This document shows, piece after piece, positions 46,362-55,408 of a DNA stretch of 64,000 nucleotides. The stretch is from positions 1 through 64,000 of the forward strand of contig CAJTCR010000013.1 of the NCBI GenBank assembly GCA_910574915.1, written 5' to 3'. Positions within the stretch are counted from its first letter, which is position 1. Every line of letters begins with the position of its first letter. Under the pieces are notes generated by a model that was not told the DNA's origin, searched no databases, and saw nothing but the letters and a program-made list of their open reading frames with translations. Position numbers and translations under genes: made by a program. Origin of the DNA: Eubacteriaceae bacterium (GTDB lineage Bacteria > Bacillota > Clostridia > Lachnospirales > Lachnospiraceae).

Positions 46362-47945
46362 TTATACAATGACCTCAATAATCTGTTTGCCATCCAGCAA
46401 TATTTCCCGTATACCCGTTTTTTTATGTTGATTAAAATCAAAGCTCAGCAAATATCCCACATCTGTATGATAATCATCAAGATATTCCAATAACTGCTGC
46501 TCTCCTCTCTTATGATACTCTTTCCCCCGCCAGATCTTAAGTTCAATAATGTGGCGCACGCCGCGGTAATCAACGATAATATCTGTCCGTCTCTGATCTC
46601 TGGTCTGTGCCTCGATATAATAATTTCCGCTGCCATTAATAATCGGTTTTAAATAAAGCAAAAAGAGCTTTCGTCCATAGGCTTCTACAAATGCCTCATC
46701 CTTTGTATCGTAAATTTCTGTGAAATGCTCATAAAATTTTTGCATTACAAGCTTCATCTGCAACGCACCATTGACAATATACTGGCTGCGTTCCACTGCA
46801 CCAGCCTGATACAGCGCATTTTCCACTGCCATTTCAGACAAAAACAAGTCATATAATTTCGTTTCAAAAATACGGTTCGCTATCACTGCACTTCCGTTGC
46901 CGTCTTTTAAAAATCCAAACGTAGTACCAAGCTGGATCAAATGGTTTTCATATTCATATGGGAAACTGCTTCCGCAAAAAAGAATGTCTTGCAACATTTG
47001 TTTCAGCTTCGGATAATCGGTTATTTTTTTTACCAGATCATCAAACAGTGGATTTGGTTCTCTGCGAAGGAGCTGTTCTGCGGCGGCGATGCCTTCCTGC
47101 GTCCAGACATCGGATCGATCTGTAAATGTTCCGGCGGCGGGCAGACGTTCGTCAGCAATCTGGCAGATTTTAGAAACAAGATATGGATAACCGCCTGTAT
47201 AATCATAAATCAGTCTGCTGATAAAGGCTGTATCCATTCCGGTCGCATGGTCTTTTTCATAGTCACACAGCATTGCCCGAATTTCCTCCTGCCGCAGGCT
47301 TAAGTCTACCATAAAATCCGCGGCTATATTCCAGGGACTGTTATATTTCGTCTCTTCATTTGGGTGCAGCTTTAGCTTTAAGTTTTTGATATCATATACT
47401 CCGGCAAGAATAACAGACTGGAAGGTATCGTCTTTTTTTTGCATTTTTGCCAGATATTTTGCCCGCAGCAGCCCTAAAAATGACAAAAAAACCTGATTGT
47501 CTGAACTTTTGTCCACTTCGTCAATCATCAGTATAATTTCTTTTTCAGAATGCATACACATGCTCGTAATCCGCTCACTAAGGTCATCCAGCGGAAATTG
47601 TTCACTGATTGGCTGGTTTAAATCATCGAGAAGTATCTGGCTTGCCTTCTGCTGACGAAGCAGACGGGAGATTTTACGCACAAGCCCAACCGCCAGCGTA
47701 TAAAAAGATACAAACAGCTCATCCGAAGCTTCAAAGCTTAAATGGATCACCAAAAAACTGTCGGCAAGCTTTTGCTCCAGCAGATACAAAACCGTCGTTT
47801 TACCATATTGCCTGGCACGGTTGATCGTAAAATATTTTCCCTGTTGGATATACTGACAGATAATCGTATCCAGTTTGCCGCTGATATCAGCCATATAATC
47901 TCTCTCAGGAATACACAGCCCGGTAATATTAAATTTTTTAGACAT
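46362..47945 (-). CDS. AAA-ATPase/PD-(D/E)XK protein
   Basis: A 527-residue protein. The N-terminal ATPase has NRARQYGKTTVLYLLEQ (Walker A-like) and IILMIDEVDKSSDNQ (Walker B). The C-terminal part has RRTDIIVDYRGVRHIIELKI, the D...ExK core of a PD-(D/E)XK nuclease. This architecture is common and multi-copy in Lachnospiraceae; function is unproven and may involve defence or selfish DNA. The truncated gene at 8405 belongs to a related family. Confidence 0.8.
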   Translation of the reverse strand: MSKKFNITGLCIPERDYMADISGKLDTIICQYIQQGKYFTINRARQYGKTTVLYLLEQKLADSFLVIHLSFEASDELFVSFYTLAVGLVRKISRLLRQQKASQILLDDLNQPISEQFPLDDLSERITSMCMHSEKEIILMIDEVDKSSDNQVFLSFLGLLRAKYLAKMQKKDDTFQSVILAGVYDIKNLKLKLHPNEETKYNSPWNIAADFMVDLSLRQEEIRAMLCDYEKDHATGMDTAFISRLIYDYTGGYPYLVSKICQIADERLPAAGTFTDRSDVWTQEGIAAAEQLLRREPNPLFDDLVKKITDYPKLKQMLQDILFCGSSFPYEYENHLIQLGTTFGFLKDGNGSAVIANRIFETKLYDLFLSEMAVENALYQAGAVERSQYIVNGALQMKLVMQKFYEHFTEIYDTKDEAFVEAYGRKLFLLYLKPIINGSGNYYIEAQTRDQRRTDIIVDYRGVRHIIELKIWRGKEYHKRGEQQLLEYLDDYHTDVGYLLSFDFNQHKKTGIREILLDGKQIIEVIV

Positions 47946-48019
47946 CCATCATTCCTCACTTTCGTGCAGCATATTATGATTTTCTTCATTGTATGGGCTG
48001 ACAGAACGAATGTCAATAG

Positions 48020-48185
48020 CTAGAGCGTGTTTGAAAAATGCTTTCTGCCAGATGTATTTCACAATTTGTGGGAGATTTGCGCCAAATGAAGGGCGCATAG
48101 CGGGCTATGTAACCTGAATTTGGCGAAAATATCACGCAAAGTGGGGAATGCAGATGGCAGGAATGATTTTTCAAACACGCTCTAG
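48020..48185. mobile_element. MITE-2, palindromic, TA target duplication
   Basis: The ends CTAGAGCGTGTTTGAAAAAT and ATTTTTCAAACACGCTCTAG are identical to MITE-1, as is the central CATAGCGGGCTATGT. The rest of the interior differs but is still self-complementary. It fills most of the 47945-48253 gap between the AAA gene and the BFD gene. Confidence 0.85.
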
Positions 48186-48195
48186 CACGCCAATC

Positions 48196-48232
48196 AAAAA
48201 AAGCCTCTTTGCAAAACAAAGAAGCTTTTTTG
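48196..48232 (-). terminator. Terminator of the BFD-like gene
   Basis: On the minus strand AAGCTTCTTTG-TTTTG-CAAAGAGGCTTTTTTT forms a stem with a T-run directly after the small ferredoxin-like gene. Confidence 0.8.
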
Positions 48233-48252
48233 AATCGCTGCCGTCAAGTCTC

Positions 48253-48432
48253 TTACTTACTGGTCAGCTCTGCAATGAGGTTTTCCACATCTTCAATGCA
48301 AGCACCGCAGACAGTGCCGACATTGTTTATCTCCTGTACGTCTTCGAGTGTTTTTGCGCCGTTGTTAACCGCTTCCTGGATCATGCCTTTTGTAATATCA
48401 AGGCAACTGCAAATTACTTCATCTGGATTCAT
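48253..48432 (-). CDS. BFD-like [2Fe-2S]-binding protein
   Basis: The ATG at 48432 follows GGAAGGAGATTTTGATT and gives 59 residues. VICSCLDITKGMI and VGTVCGACIEDVENLI supply the four cysteines of the BFD-type [2Fe-2S] fold. Such stand-alone domains pass electrons or help iron release. It diverges from argJ. Confidence 0.85.
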   Translation of the reverse strand: MNPDEVICSCLDITKGMIQEAVNNGAKTLEDVQEINNVGTVCGACIEDVENLIAELTSK

Positions 48433-48529
48433 AATCAAAATCTCCTTCCTAATTGTAACAGATTGTCCTTATCCAGTATGCGGCATATTAGAAAAAATAT
48501 ACAAATCGATGCAGAAAATTTGGAAACTA

Positions 48530-48558
48530 TTGAATTTCCTGGCGGCACGAGATATAAT
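48530..48558 (+). promoter_or_regulatory. Promoter of argJ
   Basis: TTGAAT (48530-48535) and TATAAT (48553-48558) with a 17-bp spacer lie about 47 bp before the argJ start. No ArgR box was identified with confidence. Confidence 0.75.
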
Positions 48559-48604
48559 GAGCGCATAGAAACAGGTGCAAACAGAAAAGGAGGACACACA
48601 GAAT

Positions 48605-49849
48605 ATGCAGCTACAACAAGAAACCGGATACGAATATATCGAAGGCGGCGTATGCGCGGCAGCCGGATTTTCCGCAAACGGCTGTCACTGCGGGCTGGAC
48701 GCCAATCCAAATAAAAATGACCTTGGCATTGTATACAGTGAAACGCTCTGCAATACCGCGGCAGTATATACGACCAATAAAGTAAAGGGCGCACCGATTA
48801 TCGTGACGAAAAAAAACCTGGATGCTACCGGCGGAAAGGCACATGCTGTCATTGTAAACAGCAAAAACGCCAATACATGCAATGCCGATGGTGAAGAAAA
48901 AGCATGGCAGATGTGTGAGCTTACGGCGCAGCAGCTTCGGATTACGCCGGAAGAGGTCATTGTAGCTTCTACCGGCGTGATCGGACAATCGCTGCCGATT
49001 GCCCCGATTGCCGAGCACATCGGACAGCTTGTGGATGGCTTGTCGCCAAAAAGCCACGGGGAAGCGGCTGCCGCGATTATGACTACCGATACGGTAAAAA
49101 AGGAAGTCGCTGTTTCTTTTTCTTTAGGCGGAAAAACGTGCCGTCTTGGAGGAATGGCAAAAGGCAGCGGCATGATTCATCCGAATATGGCGACAACGCT
49201 GAACTTTGTCACTACCGACGCGGCTGTATCACCGGACATGCTGCAAAAAGCACTGCGCGATGTCGTAAAAGTAACCTATAACTGCCTGAGTGTGGACGGA
49301 GACACTTCCACAAACGACATGGTCTGCATCCTAGCCAACGGAAAAGCCGGCAATGAAGAAATCACAGCCGAAGGCGAAGACTACGAACGGTTCAAAAAAG
49401 GACTGTACCTCGTACTGCTGCATCTGACAAAAATGCTTGCCGCAGACGGCGAAGGCGCTACCAAATTGCTGGAATGCACCTTAAAAGGCGCGCCCGATCT
49501 GGGCACTGCTATTACAGCCGCAAAAAGCGTGATCTGCTCGTCGCTTGTAAAAAGCGCGATGTTCGGCGCCGATGCAAACTGCGGGCGCATCTTATGTGCG
49601 CTTGGTTATGCGGATGTCGACCTGGATGTAACCAAGATCGATGTAGAACTGGCTTCCGAAAAAGGAAGCGTCCTCGTATGCAAGGATGGAAACGGGCTTG
49701 CATTTTCCGAAGAAGCAGCCGCATCCATCCTTTCAGAAAAAGAAATTTTTATTCATATTGACTTAAAACAAGGAAATGTATCAGCAAAAGCATGGGGCTG
49801 TGACCTGACCTATGATTATGTAAAAATAAACGCCGATTACCGGAGCTGA
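48605..49849 (+). CDS. argJ: Bifunctional ornithine acetyltransferase/NAGS ArgJ
   Basis: The ATG at 48605 follows AAAAGGAGGACACACAGAAT and gives about 414 residues. GMAKGSGMIHPNMATTLNF carries the autocleavage Ala/Thr pair that yields the alpha and beta chains. KTCRLG and VKSAMFGADANCGRI are also typical. ArgJ transfers the acetyl group from N-acetylornithine to glutamate in the cyclic arginine pathway. It stands apart from other arg genes. A MITE follows its stop by one base. Confidence 0.94.
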   Translation: MQLQQETGYEYIEGGVCAAAGFSANGCHCGLDANPNKNDLGIVYSETLCNTAAVYTTNKVKGAPIIVTKKNLDATGGKAHAVIVNSKNANTCNADGEEKAWQMCELTAQQLRITPEEVIVASTGVIGQSLPIAPIAEHIGQLVDGLSPKSHGEAAAAIMTTDTVKKEVAVSFSLGGKTCRLGGMAKGSGMIHPNMATTLNFVTTDAAVSPDMLQKALRDVVKVTYNCLSVDGDTSTNDMVCILANGKAGNEEITAEGEDYERFKKGLYLVLLHLTKMLAADGEGATKLLECTLKGAPDLGTAITAAKSVICSSLVKSAMFGADANCGRILCALGYADVDLDVTKIDVELASEKGSVLVCKDGNGLAFSEEAAASILSEKEIFIHIDLKQGNVSAKAWGCDLTYDYVKINADYRS

Positions 49850-49850
49850 C

Positions 49851-49943
49851 CTAGAGCGTGTTTGAAAAATCATTCCCGTGACCTGCATTCACCACAAACT
49901 GTGAAGCACATCTCACAGAAAGCATTTTTCAAACACGCTCTAG
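49851..49943. mobile_element. MITE-3, internally deleted copy
   Basis: The same terminal inverted repeats as MITE-1 enclose only about 50 bp. The interior (AATCATTCCCGTGACCTGCA and CTGTGAAGCACATCTCACAG) matches the two ends of MITE-1 in reverse orientation, so the central palindrome was lost. It begins two bases after the argJ stop codon. Confidence 0.82.
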
Positions 49944-49987
49944 TGAAACAGCAGCAGCGCTTTTGGAACTGGTACGGAAAGGAGCAA

Positions 49988-51025
49988 ATGATGAAAAAAC
50001 TGACAGCCTTATTATTTTTCTTATTTGGATGTTTTTTCGCTGCCTGTGCTTCCCCAAAAGCAAATCCTGCTGCAAACCAGACGCTGCAAACTGGTGAAGA
50101 AACACAAACCAGCCCCGCACAGGCCGAGACACCTTCTGCCGAAACAACTTTTTCCGATACAAAAGAAGCCGAACTGCTGCGCTATGAAGACGCTGTGCCG
50201 GTTGTCTATATGACAAAAGAAATTACCGGCAAGTCCATGCTTCGTCTGTACGAGTCGCTTTACAGTGAACTGGACGGAGCGCGCACAGCCGTGTATGTTT
50301 CCGCGGAAGACCCTATGGGCAGCACCGATTTAGACCCTGCGCTGCTGGATCCTATTGTACCGTCGTTAAACGGCACGATTGCCGTGTGCGCGACCGCAGA
50401 CGACGGCTCCGCCTCTGGAAAAGACCGCTATTCCCAGGCACGCGAGCATGGGCTGACACAGATTGCAGACGTGGTGGTGCTGGACGAGCAAGGCTCTGTC
50501 CCGCTTTTCGTAGAGGAAGGCATTCATTTGCAGGAAACGAAAGTCGGCGCCCATTTTTCAGAGTACGACGGCTATCTGGTCATTTCAAATTTTACAAGCC
50601 ATCCAAAGACCGGCTTTCGCGGCGCTGTCAGCAGCCTGTCACTGGGCTTTAGCTCCGCAGAGGGAAAACGCCTGATCCACTCCGCCAAGGCAGACGCCGC
50701 AAAAGCTGCCGCGCAGCAAGACATATTGCTGGAATCGATGGCTGAGGCAGGAAAGTCCATTTCCGATGCATTAGACAAAAATCTTTTGTACATCAATGTA
50801 ATGAACCATTTTCAGGCAGAGGACACTGTAATGCCAGACATCGGCATACTGGCATGTACCGATCCGGTCGCCCTCGACCAGGCATGTGTGGATCTGGTCT
50901 ATATGGCTGAAAACAGCGCGCCTTTTATAAATGCGATTGAATCGCAAAACGGAGAGTACCTTTTGGAGCACGCAGAAGAAATCGGGCTTGGAAACAGTGC
51001 TTATACACTGATTACGATAGAATAA
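49988..51025 (+). CDS. DUF362-like secreted lipoprotein
   Basis: Start at 49988 (ATGATG behind GGAAAGGAGCAA); a longer frame reads through the MITE and was rejected. The signal LTALLFFLFGCFFAAC ends in a lipobox Cys. After a Thr/Ala/Gln-rich linker come VYMTKEITGKSMLRLYE, VGAHFSEYDGYLVISNFTSH and NHFQAEDTVMPDIGIL, resembling DUF362-type proteins but without the ferredoxin Cys clusters some of them carry. Role unknown; about 345 residues, membrane-anchored outside the cell. Confidence 0.7.
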   Translation: MMKKLTALLFFLFGCFFAACASPKANPAANQTLQTGEETQTSPAQAETPSAETTFSDTKEAELLRYEDAVPVVYMTKEITGKSMLRLYESLYSELDGARTAVYVSAEDPMGSTDLDPALLDPIVPSLNGTIAVCATADDGSASGKDRYSQAREHGLTQIADVVVLDEQGSVPLFVEEGIHLQETKVGAHFSEYDGYLVISNFTSHPKTGFRGAVSSLSLGFSSAEGKRLIHSAKADAAKAAAQQDILLESMAEAGKSISDALDKNLLYINVMNHFQAEDTVMPDIGILACTDPVALDQACVDLVYMAENSAPFINAIESQNGEYLLEHAEEIGLGNSAYTLITIE

Positions 51026-51028
51026 TAT

Positions 51029-52312
51029 TTAAACGTGATCCAGTGCCTGCGCCAGATCCGCAATCAGATCTTCTTTATCTTCCAGCCCGCAGGACATGCG
51101 CACAAGCCCTGCCGGGATGCCTGCCTGCGCAAGCTGCTCGTCTGTCATCTGGCGGTGTGTGGATGTCGCCGGATTCAGACAGCAGGTTCTTGCGTCCGCA
51201 ACATGTGTCTCAATCGCAGCCAGCTTTAACTGCTTCATAAACGACTCCGCAGCCGCGCGCCCGCCTTTCAGCTCAAACGAAACAACGCCGCAGCCGCCGT
51301 TTGGCAGGTATTTTTGTGCCAGCTCATAATAGTTATCTCCTTCTAAGCCGGAGTAGCTAACGGCTGCTACCTTTGGATGCTGCTGCAAAAACTGCGCAAC
51401 GGCAAGCCCGTTTTCTACATGGCGCTGCATCCGCACATGCAAAGATTCCAGTCCCAGATTTAGTAAAAACGCGTGCTGCGGCGACTGAATACAGCCAAGG
51501 TCACGCATTAACTGTGCCGTACATTTTGTAATAAACGCGCCTTCCCTGCCAAATTTTTCCGCATAGGTAATGCCGTGATAGGACTCATCCGGCGTACACA
51601 ATCCCGGATACTTGTCCGCATGTGCCATCCAGTCAAAGGTTCCCGCATCTACAATGGCACCGCCGACCGCAGCACCGTGGCCGTCCATATATTTGGTTGT
51701 AGAATGCGTAACGATATCTGCGCCCCACTCAAACGGACGGCAGTGCACCGGTGTCGGAAACGTATTGTCCACGATCAGAGGGACACCATGTGCATGTGCA
51801 GCTTTTGCAAATTTCTCAATATCCAGTACCGTAAGCGCCGGATTTGCAATCGTCTCGCCAAAGACAGCTCTTGTGTTTTCTTTAAATGCCGCGTTCAGCT
51901 CTTCTTCGCTGCAATCAGGAGAAACAAACGTCACTTCAATACCCATCTTTGCCATTGTCACCGAAATCAGGTTAAACGTGCCTCCATAAATAGAAGAAGA
52001 AGATACAATATGGCTGCCGCATTCGCAAATATTAAACAGCGCAAAAAAGTTTGCCGCCTGCCCGGACGACGTCAGCATCGCTGCCGTACCGCCCTCTAAG
52101 GCCGCTATTTTTGCCGCCACGAAATCGTTGGTCGGATTTTGCAGGCGCGTATAAAAATAGCCGGCAGCTTCTAAGTCAAACAGCTTTCCCATATCCTCGC
52201 TTGTATCGTATTTAAACGTCGTAGACTGGATGACCGGAATCTGGCGCGGTTCTCCATTTCCCGGCGTATAGCCTGCCTGGACACATTTTGTATTGATTTT
52301 ATATTCGCTCAT
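51029..52312 (-). CDS. metY: O-acetylhomoserine sulfhydrylase-type enzyme
   Basis: A 427-residue PLP enzyme of the Cys/Met metabolism family. FYTRLQNPTNDFVAAKIAALE, SSSSIYGGTFNLI, VDNTFPTPVHCRPFEWGADI and HSTTKYMDGHG with the PLP lysine are characteristic of O-acetylhomoserine aminocarboxypropyltransferase. It makes homocysteine from O-acetylhomoserine and sulfide. It starts 25 bp after the citrate synthase stop, so it ends the marR-citrate synthase operon. No SAM riboswitch or T-box precedes it. Confidence 0.92.
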   Translation of the reverse strand: MSEYKINTKCVQAGYTPGNGEPRQIPVIQSTTFKYDTSEDMGKLFDLEAAGYFYTRLQNPTNDFVAAKIAALEGGTAAMLTSSGQAANFFALFNICECGSHIVSSSSIYGGTFNLISVTMAKMGIEVTFVSPDCSEEELNAAFKENTRAVFGETIANPALTVLDIEKFAKAAHAHGVPLIVDNTFPTPVHCRPFEWGADIVTHSTTKYMDGHGAAVGGAIVDAGTFDWMAHADKYPGLCTPDESYHGITYAEKFGREGAFITKCTAQLMRDLGCIQSPQHAFLLNLGLESLHVRMQRHVENGLAVAQFLQQHPKVAAVSYSGLEGDNYYELAQKYLPNGGCGVVSFELKGGRAAAESFMKQLKLAAIETHVADARTCCLNPATSTHRQMTDEQLAQAGIPAGLVRMSCGLEDKEDLIADLAQALDHV

Positions 52313-52337
52313 TTCTGACTCTCCTTCTGATTTCTTC

Positions 52338-53651
52338 TCACTTTTTTTCCATAACGCTCATATATGCCGGGCGGATAATTTTGTCCGTACAAATCAGTTC
52401 TTCAATGCGGTGCGCGCTCCAGCCGACGATTCTTGCAACCGCAAACATTGCTGTGTACAGTTCCACCGGAATACCAAGCATTTCATAGACAAAGCCGCTG
52501 TAAAAATCCACGTTCGGGCTGACGTCTTTATTGCGATTGCGCTTATTGCCGATCAGAACCGGAGCGATCTCCTCAACGCCCTGGTAGAGCATCATATCCT
52601 GCTGCCTACCCTTTGCCTGTGCCAGCCGCTGCACATACTGCTTAAACACGCGTTCTCTTGGATCCGACTTTGTATATACAGCATGTCCCATTCCGTAAAT
52701 CAGCTTTTTCCCGTCAAACGCATCCCCGTCCAAAATCTTAGAAAGATAAGCAGAAAGCTCCTCTTTATCCGCATAGTCCTTTACATGCGCGCGAATATCT
52801 TCCATCATTTCCATCACTTTGATATTGGCACCGCCATGCTTCGGACCTTTGAGCGAAGACATCGCTGCCGCAATCGTCGAATAGGTATCCGAACCGGAAG
52901 ACGTGACCACTCTCGTTGTAAATGTAGAATTGTTGCCGCCGCCATGCTCCATATGCAGCAGCAGCGCCGTATCTAACACCTTCGCCTCTACTGGGAGATA
53001 CTGGCGGTCTGGCCTTAGCATCATCAAAATATTTTCAGCCGTAGACAACGCCGGGTCAGGATTATGAATAATCATACTGGACTGGTTCACATAATAATTG
53101 TACGCATTGTATCCGTATACCGCCAGCACCGGAAACTGGCTGATCAACTGAATGCACTGGCGCAGGCTGTTTGACACGCTCGTATCCATCGCCCTGTCAT
53201 CATAGGAAGCCAGTGTCAGGATACTTCTGGTCATCGTATTCATAATATCCGCGCCCGCTTTTTTCATAATGACATCCCGCGTAAAATTAGACGGCAGCGC
53301 GCGGTAATCCGCAATCATCTGCACAAACTCCTTATATTCGTCCTGCTGCGGCATGTCCCCCATTAAAAGCAGATAGGCGATCTTTTCAAACCCAAGTTCC
53401 GTATCATCCAGACTTTGAATCAGCTCTTCCACCCGATAGCCGCGATACCACAATTCCCCGTCGCAAGGAAGCTTCTGCCCGTTTTGAATCTTGGACGAGA
53501 CAATCTTGGATATTTTTGTAAGCCCGGTCAGCACACCGTTGCCGTTTTCATCCCTAAGCCCCAGGTTCACGCCGTATTCTTCATACAGTCTCGGTGAGAT
53601 CAGGTCGTTTTTGCGGCAGATCTCTTCCTGCCTTGCGATATAGTTATTCAT
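52338..53651 (-). CDS. gltA: Citrate synthase
   Basis: Translation from the ATG at 53651, inside the end of the marR gene, gives about 437 residues. LLHMEHGGGNNSTF, SLKGPKHGGANIKVMEMM, YGMGHAVYTKSDPRE and FYSGFVYEMLGIP contain the catalytic His and Asp region. It condenses oxaloacetate and acetyl-CoA. The length and N-terminal extension match the clostridial type. The overlap with the regulator indicates coupled translation. Confidence 0.93.
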   Translation of the reverse strand: MNNYIARQEEICRKNDLISPRLYEEYGVNLGLRDENGNGVLTGLTKISKIVSSKIQNGQKLPCDGELWYRGYRVEELIQSLDDTELGFEKIAYLLLMGDMPQQDEYKEFVQMIADYRALPSNFTRDVIMKKAGADIMNTMTRSILTLASYDDRAMDTSVSNSLRQCIQLISQFPVLAVYGYNAYNYYVNQSSMIIHNPDPALSTAENILMMLRPDRQYLPVEAKVLDTALLLHMEHGGGNNSTFTTRVVTSSGSDTYSTIAAAMSSLKGPKHGGANIKVMEMMEDIRAHVKDYADKEELSAYLSKILDGDAFDGKKLIYGMGHAVYTKSDPRERVFKQYVQRLAQAKGRQQDMMLYQGVEEIAPVLIGNKRNRNKDVSPNVDFYSGFVYEMLGIPVELYTAMFAVARIVGWSAHRIEELICTDKIIRPAYMSVMEKK

Positions 53652-54177
53652 CTGTTCCCTGTTCTTCAATCGCAGTCTCCTCCATTTCCTCAAATTCTTT
53701 TCCCATAACCGTTTCTAATTGCTTCATCAGCTGCAGCAACTGAATCAGGTTGTCCCTGCCATAGCTGGTAATCACTTTTCCATAATATTTTTTTAACGCC
53801 GCCTCCTCTTCTTCGAGCATCTTCTTTCCCGCTTCTGTAATCGTAACATATGTACCTTCACTCCCGTCCCCGTCATGTGACCAAGCCAAAAATCCACGTT
53901 CCTGCAAGGTCTTTACCATTCTTGAGATCTGGCGCATCGGGCGCTGCATCTGGTCTGAGATATCCTTTAAATACGTCCTGCCCGCATAAATATCGTCTGC
54001 CTGTTCACTCTCTTTGATCATATGCATCGCAAGATATTCCGGGATACTCAGCTTTTGAAAAAAGCTGCGGATCTTGTCATTGTTTAACAAATATTTGTGA
54101 TAGGTCAGCTCATGTGAAAGCTTCCCGATATCTGGTTCGGTTCGATCGCTTTTTATCACTTCTGCAAATTGTTCCAT
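53644..54177 (-). CDS. MarR-family regulator
   Basis: The ATG at 54177 follows AAAGGAGGATTTTTA and gives 177 residues. The centre (DISDQMQRPMRQISRMVKTL, ERGFLAWSHDGDGSEGTYVT, ITEAGKKML) is the MarR winged helix. The C-terminus is an acidic tail. It is the first gene of an operon with citrate synthase and metY and may autoregulate it. A CIRCE element lies 158 bp upstream. Confidence 0.82.
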   Translation of the reverse strand: MEQFAEVIKSDRTEPDIGKLSHELTYHKYLLNNDKIRSFFQKLSIPEYLAMHMIKESEQADDIYAGRTYLKDISDQMQRPMRQISRMVKTLQERGFLAWSHDGDGSEGTYVTITEAGKKMLEEEEAALKKYYGKVITSYGRDNLIQLLQLMKQLETVMGKEFEEMEETAIEEQGTDE

Positions 54178-54334
54178 TAAAAATCCTCCTTTTCCATTTT
54201 TCCTGAATTCTTTCCTGAATGTTATCATTCCTAATGCTGCTGTATTTTTCCTGATATCTTCTGACGGCTGAATCATGCTGTTTTGAGAGCATGAAAGCGT
54301 GTTCGACAAATTTGAAATCATCATTGACTCATTG

Positions 54335-54361
54335 TTAGCACTCTTTGACTACGAGTGCTAA
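54335..54361 (-). promoter_or_regulatory. CIRCE element (HrcA operator)
   Basis: TTAGCACTC-N9-GAGTGCTAA is an exact match to the CIRCE consensus bound by the heat-shock repressor HrcA. It lies between the marR operon (minus) and the LytTR operon (plus, 300 bp away). No chaperone gene is in the window. The strand is given for the nearer operon; the site is symmetric. Confidence 0.85.
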
Positions 54362-54575
54362 TCCGAGAGGAAAAAAATATGCTTCTGACAGAGAAGCAAT
54401 ACACCGATGTCTGACTGCCCTGATCCCCTTTGATCTGCCTGGTCTGTTTTGTTTTTACTAATTATAAAGAAATTTTTTCAGATGTCAATAGATTTTATAC
54501 TTTTTTTACAAAACGCACCCAATAATTCAACATCTGAGAAAATTCGACATATTTCTGGATTTATGAAACAGAGTA

Positions 54576-54584
54576 TGCTATAAT
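54576..54584 (+). promoter_or_regulatory. Extended -10 promoter of LytTR pair
   Basis: TGCTATAAT (54576-54584) is an extended -10 with a perfect TATAAT hexamer. The -35 region is poor, as is common with extended -10 promoters. The rest of the 54362-54660 gap is AT-rich with no gene seen. Confidence 0.6.
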
Positions 54585-54606
54585 CAAGAGAAAAGAAAGC
54601 ACACTT

Positions 54607-54648
54607 ACTGCAAAACGAATCGGATTTCCCCGTTTTGCAGTATTTTTT
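54607..54648 (+). terminator. Leader terminator/attenuator before LytTR gene
   Basis: ACTGCAAAACG (54607-54617) and CGTTTTGCAGT (54631-54641) are perfect 11-bp arms followed by ATTTTTTGAGG. It lies between the promoter at 54584 and the start codon at 54661, so transcription must pass it to reach the gene. Confidence 0.75.
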
Positions 54649-54660
54649 GAGGATAAAACA

Positions 54661-55392
54661 ATGAAAATAGCAATTTGTGACGACAGTATGAAGGATTTAA
54701 TTACACTAGAAGGAATGCTTGAAACTTACAAAAAACTCAATCCAAATGCAGCTTTTCAAGTAGAGAAATTTTCAGATTCCTCAGCCTTATATGAAAAAAT
54801 ACAAAAAAAAGAGCTTGCCGATATTTATATTCTGGATATTCTGATGGCGCAGACATCCGGGATCGACCTTGGCAACGAAATACGCAAAGTCAGCAATGAA
54901 AATGCCATTATTTACATTACCTCATCGGATGATTTTGCAATGGACGCATTTCAAATTCATGCCGTCAGGTATTTGTTAAAGCCGGTACAGGAAACGCAGT
55001 TTTTAGAAGCACTTGACTATGCCTTTTCTTATACGGAGCTGAAAAAAGGCCCGCTATACCCGATTAAGACAAAAAGCGGACTGCAGTCTGTGCCTGTTTC
55101 CAAAATCGAATATGTGGAAAACGCGTCGCGGATGCTGCATGTGCATCTGACGGACGGCAGAATCATCACGAGCATTTTTATCCGCAAATCTTTTGAAGAA
55201 GAGCTGGGTGATCTGCTGCGCGACGAGAATTTTTTGCAGGTGCACAAATCTTTCCTGATCAATTTAAACCACGTAAAAAAACTGGACGGCAACAATATTA
55301 TTATGGGCAGCGGTGCCAATATCCCTGTCAGCAAAAAGAATACTACGCTTGTAAAGCGCCAGTACCTTTTATTTGTGTCCGGGCAATATTAA
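54661..55392 (+). CDS. LytTR response regulator
   Basis: A 243-residue regulator. The receiver has ICDDSMKDL, the phospho-acceptor IYILDILMAQTSG (Asp59) and YITSSDDFAMDAF. The LytTR domain starts near residue 140 (SVPVSKIEYVENASRMLHVH, FLQVHKSFLINLNHVKKL). It is co-transcribed with the membrane GHKL kinase 16 bp downstream. Agr-type quorum or bacteriocin systems use such pairs, but no AgrD/AgrB-like gene is adjacent. Confidence 0.9.
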   Translation: MKIAICDDSMKDLITLEGMLETYKKLNPNAAFQVEKFSDSSALYEKIQKKELADIYILDILMAQTSGIDLGNEIRKVSNENAIIYITSSDDFAMDAFQIHAVRYLLKPVQETQFLEALDYAFSYTELKKGPLYPIKTKSGLQSVPVSKIEYVENASRMLHVHLTDGRIITSIFIRKSFEEELGDLLRDENFLQVHKSFLINLNHVKKLDGNNIIMGSGANIPVSKKNTTLVKRQYLLFVSGQY

Positions 55393-55408
55393 TAGGAAGG
55401 ATTTGGCA

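Noticed and set aside
49862..49987. N-terminal extension of the DUF362-like lipoprotein and of rsmF (10125-10223) through MITE sequence
   Set aside because: Both extensions are translations of the same MITE. The real starts have good ribosome binding sites and, for the lipoprotein, begin at the signal peptide.
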